A DNA stretch of 64,000 bases from Blattabacterium cuenoti (GTDB taxonomy: Bacteria; Bacteroidota; Bacteroidia; Flavobacteriales; Blattabacteriaceae): positions 434,001 to 498,000 of the forward strand of contig NZ_CP059181.1 in assembly GCF_014251235.1 (NCBI RefSeq), in the 5' to 3' direction. The position numbers were made by a program, and so were the translations under genes. The notes below the pieces were generated by a model. It worked only from the letters and a program-made list of their open reading frames with translations. It was not told where the DNA came from and searched no databases. Shown here piece by piece: positions 58,937 to 64,000 of this stretch (positions are counted from its first letter, which is position 1; each line of letters opens with the position of its first letter).

Positions 58937-60250
58937 ATGGCTACATTTAAAATTAAAGGAGGTAAATTTCTAAAAGGAGAAATAAAACCACAAGGAGCAA
59001 AAAATGAAGCATTACAAGTTTTATGTGCCGTTTTATTAACAACAGAAAAATTAAGGATAAAAAATATCCCAGAAATAGGTGATGTAAAATGTATGATTCA
59101 AATACTTCAACATTTAGGAGTTTCTATTAAAAAAAATGGTGTGGGTGATTTCTTTTTTCAAGCTAAAAATATTCATCTTGAATATTTAAATACGAAAAAA
59201 TTTAGAGAATACGGAAAATGTATTAGAGGTTCGATTATGATAATAGGTCCATTATTGGCTAGATTTGGAAAAGTATCTATTCCGATTCCTGGAGGTGATA
59301 GAATAGGTCGTAGACGTTTGGATACTCATTTAAAAGGTTTTGAATCTTTAGGTAGTCGTATATCTTATAATAAAAATAATCAATCCTTTTCTTTCTTTTC
59401 TACTACCACTCTAAAAGGAAGTTTTATTCTTTTAGAAGAAGCTTCTATAACGGCTACAGCTAATGTTATTATGGCTTCAACTTTAGCAAAAGGAAAAACG
59501 ACTATTTATAATGCAGCTTGTGAACCTTATATTCAACAATTATGCAGATTATTGAATAAAATGGGGGCAAAAATAAAGGGAATTGGTTCCAATTTAATTA
59601 ATGTTATTGGAGTGACACAATTAGGTGGTTGTAGTACTCATACTATATTACCTGATATGGTAGAAATAGGAAGTTGGATAGGTTTAGCTGCAGTTACTAA
59701 TTCTGAAATAAAAATTCATAATGTAAGTTGGAATAATTTAGGAATTATTCCAAATATCTTTAAAAAGATGGGAATTTTTATAGAAAAAAGAAATGATGAT
59801 ATATATATTCCATCTCAAAAATCTTATCAAATAGAAAAATTATTAAACAATTCCATACTAACTATATCTGATTCTCCATGGCCAGGTTTAACCCCAGATT
59901 TATTAAGCATTTTAATAGTAGTTGCAACTCAAGCTAAAGGAAGTGTTTTAATTCATCAAAAAATGTTTGAAAGTAGATTATTTTTTGTGGATGATCTGAT
60001 TGAAATGGGAGCTCAAATCATTTTATGTGACCCTCATAGAGCAACTGTTATTGGTTTAGATCGTAAATCTTATTTAAGAGGTTCTATATTAAATTCTCCA
60101 GACATTAGAGCTGGAATATCGCTTCTTATAGCAGCTCTTTCTGCAAAAGGTACTAGTATTATAAAAAATATAGAGCAAATAGATAGAGGATATGAAAATA
60201 TAGATGAAAGATTACGTATTTTGGGAGCAAATATTACACGTATACAATGA
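58937..60250 (+). CDS. murA: UDP-GlcNAc 1-carboxyvinyltransferase, Asp active-site type
   Basis: First committed step of peptidoglycan synthesis (PEP + UDP-GlcNAc). The 437 residues have KN at 22-23 in PQGAKNEAL and the catalytic loop reads PGGDRIGRRRLDTH, with Asp 121 where E. coli has Cys 115. The Cys-to-Asp form is known from Chlamydia, Mycobacterium and Bacteroidetes and is insensitive to fosfomycin. RxLx loop and DxxR-type residues (ERLRILG, GISLLIAALSA) are kept. It directly follows the DUF4290 gene. Confidence 0.96.
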   Translation: MATFKIKGGKFLKGEIKPQGAKNEALQVLCAVLLTTEKLRIKNIPEIGDVKCMIQILQHLGVSIKKNGVGDFFFQAKNIHLEYLNTKKFREYGKCIRGSIMIIGPLLARFGKVSIPIPGGDRIGRRRLDTHLKGFESLGSRISYNKNNQSFSFFSTTTLKGSFILLEEASITATANVIMASTLAKGKTTIYNAACEPYIQQLCRLLNKMGAKIKGIGSNLINVIGVTQLGGCSTHTILPDMVEIGSWIGLAAVTNSEIKIHNVSWNNLGIIPNIFKKMGIFIEKRNDDIYIPSQKSYQIEKLLNNSILTISDSPWPGLTPDLLSILIVVATQAKGSVLIHQKMFESRLFFVDDLIEMGAQIILCDPHRATVIGLDRKSYLRGSILNSPDIRAGISLLIAALSAKGTSIIKNIEQIDRGYENIDERLRILGANITRIQ

Positions 60251-60387
60251 TTTTTCTTAAAAAATTTTATTTGAAAAGATCGAAAATAGATCTTAAAATC
60301 ATCTTATACTCAAAATCAATTAACTTTACATAAAAATAACAAAGTGAGATAATCAATGAAAGAAATCTAAACCTATAAGAAAAAATT

Positions 60388-60870
60388 ATGGAAAAATTCG
60401 AATATATAACTAGAGAAGGATTAAAAATTCTACAAAAAAAGATTGAAAGATTAGAAAATATAGAAAGACAAAAAATATCTATGCAAATAGCTGAAGCAAG
60501 AGATAAAGGAGATCTTTCTGAAAATGCAGAATATGATGCTATAAAAGAAGCACAGGGGTTTTTAGAAATGAATATAGCTAAATTAAAAAAAAAATTATCT
60601 AATGCAAGAGTTATAGATGGTAAACAAATAAATAAAACAAGAGTTTCTATTCTATCTACAGTAAGAGTGAAAAATCTAACATGTGGAGGAGAACAAATAT
60701 ATACTTTGGTTCCAGAAGGTGAAGCTGATTTAAAATCAGGAAAAATTTCTATTAATACACCCATTTCTACAGGTTTATTAGGAAAACAAGTAGGGGAAAT
60801 TGCCCATATTCAATTACCTAATAAGATGATACTTGATTACGAAGTTTTAGAGATTGCATTTAGCGAATGA
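60388..60870 (+). CDS. greA: Transcription elongation factor GreA
   Basis: Stimulates transcript cleavage by backtracked RNA polymerase. The 160 residues show the N-terminal coiled coil (about 1-75) with the tip acidic residues in DKGDLSENAEYDA, and the FKBP-like C-terminal domain ending LPNKMILDYEVLEI. Start and length match the family. It overlaps the HIT gene by 4 bp. The 137-base gap upstream contains nothing I can name. Confidence 0.96.
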   Translation: MEKFEYITREGLKILQKKIERLENIERQKISMQIAEARDKGDLSENAEYDAIKEAQGFLEMNIAKLKKKLSNARVIDGKQINKTRVSILSTVRVKNLTCGGEQIYTLVPEGEADLKSGKISINTPISTGLLGKQVGEIAHIQLPNKMILDYEVLEIAFSE

Positions 60871-61283
60871 GAAAAATAAAAAAAAATAACATTTTTACAA
60901 AAATCATTAAAAATGAGATACCTTTTTATAAGGTAGCTGAAAATTATGATCATCTAGCTTTTTTAGATATTTATCCAATAAAAATTGGGCATACGTTGAT
61001 CATTCCAAAAAATAAAAATGTAGATAAAATATTTAATCTAACAGAAGAAGAGTTTATTTCTATCATGTCCTTTTCAAGAAAAGTAGCTATAGGAATTGAA
61101 AAAGTAATTCCTTGTAATCGCATAGGAATATTTGTTCTTGGATTTGAAATTCCTCATGTTCATATTCATTTGATTCCTATGGATCAAGAAAGTGATGGAG
61201 ATTTTTCTAAAAAAAGAATAGTTATACCTGAAAAAAATCTTCAGATTTTATCAAAAAAAATTTATAATTCTATCAAAATATAA
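60867..61283 (+). CDS. HIT family protein (histidine triad hydrolase)
   Basis: Nucleotide phosphoramidase/hydrolase of 138 residues. The catalytic HVHIHLI is at 97-103. IFTKIIKNEIPFYKVAEN and FLDIYPIKIGHTLIIPK are the usual N-terminal lines. It is co-translated with greA (4-bp overlap), a pairing seen in other Bacteroidetes. The physiological substrate is unknown. It meets the coaX stop end to end at 61283/61284. Confidence 0.93.
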   Translation: MRKIKKNNIFTKIIKNEIPFYKVAENYDHLAFLDIYPIKIGHTLIIPKNKNVDKIFNLTEEEFISIMSFSRKVAIGIEKVIPCNRIGIFVLGFEIPHVHIHLIPMDQESDGDFSKKRIVIPEKNLQILSKKIYNSIKI

Positions 61284-62069
61284 TTATTTATTATTCCAAT
61301 AAAATAGGATTTTTAATCCTTTTATTGTATGTAATTTATCTTCATAATGGATTGAATTTGTTAAAGGAGAATAAATATGTGATAAACCTCCAGTAGCTAT
61401 CACAAAACAATTCTTTTTTAATTCTTTATTAATACGATTTATTAATCCTTCCACCATGCTCAGATATCCATAAATAATTCCACTTTGTATACATGTTTCT
61501 GTATATTTACCTAATATATTTGAAGGTTTTTTTAATTCTACTTGTGAAAGTAGAGCTGTATTTCCTATCAAAGAAAATAAGGAATTTTTTACTCCTGGGG
61601 CAATTACAACACCTTGAATAAGTCCATTTTTATCAATACATGTAAAACTTAAAGCTGTTCCAAAATCTATTACAAGTAGAGCTTTTTTCTTCTTTTTATG
61701 ATATAAGGTATAAGCGGCTATAGCATTAGCATATAGATCTGTACCCAATTGATGAGAAAAATGTTTTACTGGAGATATAGAATATCTATCTACTACAATT
61801 GGTTTTTTTTTATGTATCTTATACAAAGATAGTTCCACAATATTTGTTAGAGAAGGAACGACAGAACCTATAACAATATTTTTTATTAATTGAGATAAAA
61901 TTCCATTTTGATGATAAATACTTTTAAACAAAAAAATATATTCATCTAAAGATCTATGTGGATTCGTATTAATAATCCAAGATCTATCACATTCTAAATG
62001 ATGATGATTATTATTCTCAAATAAACCAAAACGAATACTTGAATTTCCAATATTTACTGTCAACAACAT
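61284..62069 (-). CDS. coaX: Type III pantothenate kinase
   Basis: Phosphorylates pantothenate, the first step of CoA synthesis, in an ASKHA fold. The 261 residues match CoaX in length. The pocket motifs GTDLYAN (D111) and VIDFGTA (D135) are retained, as are GGLSHIY and the TALLSQVEL segment. The first phosphate motif reads VNIGNSS, with Asn 6 in place of the Asp common in this family. Activity may be lower or Mg binding changed. Convergent with the HIT gene, divergent from the hydrolase. Confidence 0.9.
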   Translation of the reverse strand: MLLTVNIGNSSIRFGLFENNNHHHLECDRSWIINTNPHRSLDEYIFLFKSIYHQNGILSQLIKNIVIGSVVPSLTNIVELSLYKIHKKKPIVVDRYSISPVKHFSHQLGTDLYANAIAAYTLYHKKKKKALLVIDFGTALSFTCIDKNGLIQGVVIAPGVKNSLFSLIGNTALLSQVELKKPSNILGKYTETCIQSGIIYGYLSMVEGLINRINKELKKNCFVIATGGLSHIYSPLTNSIHYEDKLHTIKGLKILFYWNNK

Positions 62070-62162
62070 TGTAAACTTCGTTTTTTAAGAAAAAAAAACG
62101 TATTTTTCATGATCCGTTATTTAAGTGCTATATTTCATCTAATATAAGATATAATAAGTAAT

Positions 62163-63008
62163 ATGTTCATTTATTTTCATAATAAGGAAAATGTCTATTA
62201 TAAAAAAAAAGGAAATGGAATTCCTATTGTTTTTTTACATGGATTTATGGAAAGTTCAGAAATTTGGAATGATGTATATGAATTAATATCTAATAAATAT
62301 AAAGTACTTTTAATTGATTGTCCAGGTCATGGAAAAAGTCTTCTTTCAAAAAAAAGAGAAACCATTTATACAATGGAAGAGGCTGCTGATTCTATCAAAA
62401 CTATTTTAGAGAAAGAAAATATAAAAAAAGCAGTTTTTGTAGGTCATTCCATGGGAGGATATATAGCTTTAGCTCTTTCGGAGAAATATCCAGAAATATT
62501 TTTAGGTTTATGTTTGCTACATTCCACAGCGGAATCAGATACAAAAGAAAAAAGAAAAAAACGTTTCCAATCCATTAAATTGGCAATAGATCATTATCCA
62601 TTATTTGTTTCTTCTAATATTAGTAAATTATTTAATCCTGAAAAATTAGATTTTTTTCAAAAAAAATTCATTTTTTTAAAAAAAATAGCTTTTTCCACTA
62701 CAATTCATAGTGTTGTTTCTTTTTTACGAGGTATGTCTATACGTAAAGATAGAAGGTTTTTATTAAAAACGACAACATTTCCAAAATTATACATTATAGG
62801 AATGTATGATTCGATTCTTCCATATAAAAAACTACGTGAAGAAGCCAAACAAGGATATAAAAGTTTTTATGCAGAAATACCAACCGGTCATATAGCACCA
62901 ATAGAAGATCCTACAAAAATAGTAAATATTTTAGAAAATTTTATAAGAAATAATATAGTAAAAAATAAAACAACAGATGATCATGAATTCATAAATCATA
63001 TACCATAA
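62163..63008 (+). CDS. Alpha/beta hydrolase
   Basis: Serine hydrolase of 281 residues. HG at 26-27 supplies the oxyanion hole, the nucleophile Ser 96 is in GHSMGG, and the triad is completed by Asp 216 (GMYDS) and His 243 (TGHIAP). No signal peptide, so it is cytosolic. BioH- or MenH-like roles are possible by fold, and a menaquinone gene set exists here, but nothing in the sequence fixes the substrate. It is four bases before the cyclo-ligase gene. Confidence 0.88.
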   Translation: MFIYFHNKENVYYKKKGNGIPIVFLHGFMESSEIWNDVYELISNKYKVLLIDCPGHGKSLLSKKRETIYTMEEAADSIKTILEKENIKKAVFVGHSMGGYIALALSEKYPEIFLGLCLLHSTAESDTKEKRKKRFQSIKLAIDHYPLFVSSNISKLFNPEKLDFFQKKFIFLKKIAFSTTIHSVVSFLRGMSIRKDRRFLLKTTTFPKLYIIGMYDSILPYKKLREEAKQGYKSFYAEIPTGHIAPIEDPTKIVNILENFIRNNIVKNKTTDDHEFINHIP

Positions 63009-63012
63009 AAAA

Positions 63013-63600
63013 ATGGAAAATGATAAAATAAAATTACGAAAAAAATACCTTTTTTATAGAAAAAAACTATCTAAAATAGAAGTAATAAAAATGAGTCATG
63101 ATATCTTTCATCTTTCTAAAAAATTATCATTCTGGAATAAAAATTTTTATCATATTTTCTTACCTATAAAAAAATATAACGAAATAAACACTTTTATTAT
63201 TACTGATTTTCTTTTAAAAGAAAGAAAAAAAATCACAATACCTTGTTCTGATTTTATTAAAAATTCCATAGAAAATTGTTTGTTTCATGAAAAATCTTTT
63301 TTAAAAAAAAATAGATATGGAATACTTGAACCAGTTGATAAATATATTATTCATCCTTCATTAATTGAAGTTATTTTTATTCCCTTATTAATTTTTGATT
63401 TAAAAGGATATCGGATCGGTTATGGAAAAGGTTTTTATGATAAATTTATTACAAAATGTAATAAAAATGTTATCAAAATTGGGTTAAGTTTTTTTCCTCC
63501 TATAGAAAAAATTGGATCTATACATAAAAATGATCTTATAATAGATATAGGGATAACCATAAATAAAATTTTCTTTTTTTCTAAGAAAAAAATACTTTGA
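63013..63600 (+). CDS. 5-formyltetrahydrofolate cyclo-ligase
   Basis: Converts 5-formyl-THF to 5,10-methenyl-THF with ATP. The 195 residues have LRKKYLFYRKKLS at the N-terminus and the signature RIGYGKGFYDKFI at 134-146, with KKNRYGILEP in the substrate region. Complete. It belongs with gcvT and folC in the folate network. Its last 20 bases overlap the 3' end of the opposing rseP. Confidence 0.92.
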   Translation: MENDKIKLRKKYLFYRKKLSKIEVIKMSHDIFHLSKKLSFWNKNFYHIFLPIKKYNEINTFIITDFLLKERKKITIPCSDFIKNSIENCLFHEKSFLKKNRYGILEPVDKYIIHPSLIEVIFIPLLIFDLKGYRIGYGKGFYDKFITKCNKNVIKIGLSFFPPIEKIGSIHKNDLIIDIGITINKIFFFSKKKIL

Positions 63601-64000
63601 AGATATCCCAAATAATTACCATCATCATCATTAAACTTATTGTGATAAAACCAATGATAGTAAAACGTTCAAAAATTTTTTCTTTAATTTTTCTTCTAGT
63701 TATAATTTCTATAATTAAAAATAGAATATAACCACCATCTAATGATGGAATAGGAAGTAGATTTAGAAAGGCTAACCATATAGATAAAGAAGCTGTTAAA
63801 GTTAAAAAAACATCCAAATTCCATTGATTAGGAAATTCTTTAGCCATAGAAAATATACTACCTAAATGTTTATAAGCTTTAGTTTCTAAATGAAACATGT
63901 TTTTCATGAAAGAAATATGATGATTTAAAACATTCCAAGTCCTTTGAACGCCATAAGAAAAACTTTCCATTATAGAATATTTTTTTTGATCAAATAAAAA
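63581..64000 (-). CDS. rseP: Site-2 protease RseP (M50), C-terminal part, runs off the window
   Basis: Membrane zinc metalloprotease that cleaves anti-sigma factors and other membrane proteins. Only the last 140 residues or so are present; the frame stays open through the right edge (…FDQKKYSI before the internal Met at 63970). The C-terminal motif LPIPSLDGGYIL and the final membrane helix (FTIIGFITISLMMMMVIIW) identify the family. The HExxH and PDZ parts lie outside. Its 3' end overlaps the cyclo-ligase gene by 20 bp. Confidence 0.9.
   Translation of the reverse strand, partial: FLFDQKKYSIMESFSYGVQRTWNVLNHHISFMKNMFHLETKAYKHLGSIFSMAKEFPNQWNLDVFLTLTASLSIWLAFLNLLPIPSLDGGYILFLIIEIITRRKIKEKIFERFTIIGFITISLMMMMVIIWDIFKVFFS

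Noticed and set aside
62080-62100. A/T-rich inverted repeat (CGTTTTTT/AAAAAACG) between coaX and the hydrolase
   Set aside because: Short, low-complexity repeat; such pairs arise by chance in DNA this AT-rich.
1-64000. CRISPR arrays, insertion sequences, integrases, prophage genes, toxin-antitoxin pairs, rRNA
   Set aside because: Looked for on both strands; no repeats with spacers, no transposase or integrase motifs and no rRNA sequence were seen.

Overview
The window is strongly AT-rich, very densely coded bacterial chromosome: about 55 protein genes and nine tRNA genes in 64 kb, with no gap above 300 bases. It has no insertion sequence, prophage, CRISPR array or rRNA. Gene content points to a reduced-genome member of Bacteroidetes/Flavobacteriales, most like the cockroach endosymbiont Blattabacterium. 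The signs are the DUF4290 protein, a MurA with Asp in place of the catalytic Cys, RNase Y, a eukaryote-like IleRS, a b558-type SdhC, the order tRNA-Thr/Tyr/Gly/Thr - tuf - tRNA-Trp - secE - nusG - rplKAJL - rpoBC, and promoters of the TTTG-N19-TAnnTTTG type. The genus is an inference; no search was run.

Layout. 1-13 kb: NDH-2 dehydrogenase, isochorismate synthase and thioesterase (menaquinone), then idi-queD-gcvT, a MATE exporter, a DEAD-box helicase, aroC-miaA, tRNA-Val, folC and glnS. 13-26 kb: the tRNA/tuf/secE/nusG/ribosomal-protein/rpoBC block on the minus strand. 26-37 kb: lspA, ileS, mutS, two tRNAs, guaB, a small disordered lipoprotein, rplS and glmM. 37-44 kb: dnaB, accA, sdhCAB and a cysteine desulfurase. 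44-53 kb: rny, a deoxyhypusine synthase homologue, lpdA, a frameshifted ung, a ferredoxin, a LuxC-type acyl-CoA reductase, ribD, aroE, rpsU and tRNA-Val. 53-64 kb: recG, a UvrD-type helicase, a cation efflux protein, DUF4290, murA, greA, a HIT protein, coaX, an alpha/beta hydrolase, 5-formyl-THF cyclo-ligase and a partial rseP.

How the genes fit together. The set describes an aerobic, nutrient-provisioning symbiont. Electrons enter menaquinone from NDH-2 and succinate dehydrogenase. aroE and aroC run the shikimate route, while folC, the cyclo-ligase and gcvT serve one-carbon metabolism. ribD and coaX make cofactors, and accA, murA and glmM make the envelope. Repair genes (mutS, recG, uvrD) are kept, but ung is interrupted.

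The most notable signal is a pair of single-base frameshifts, both inside long poly(A) tracts: idi (A11) and ung (A10). Each gene is otherwise full length and conserved in two adjacent frames. This is the configuration in which RNA-polymerase slippage is known to rescue genes in AT-rich insect endosymbionts. Other points worth a look are a MATE gene with no canonical start codon, a 20-codon reading frame with promoter and hairpins between dnaB and glmM, and a lipoprotein whose mature part lacks aromatic and almost all aliphatic residues. I found no clear new multi-gene system.
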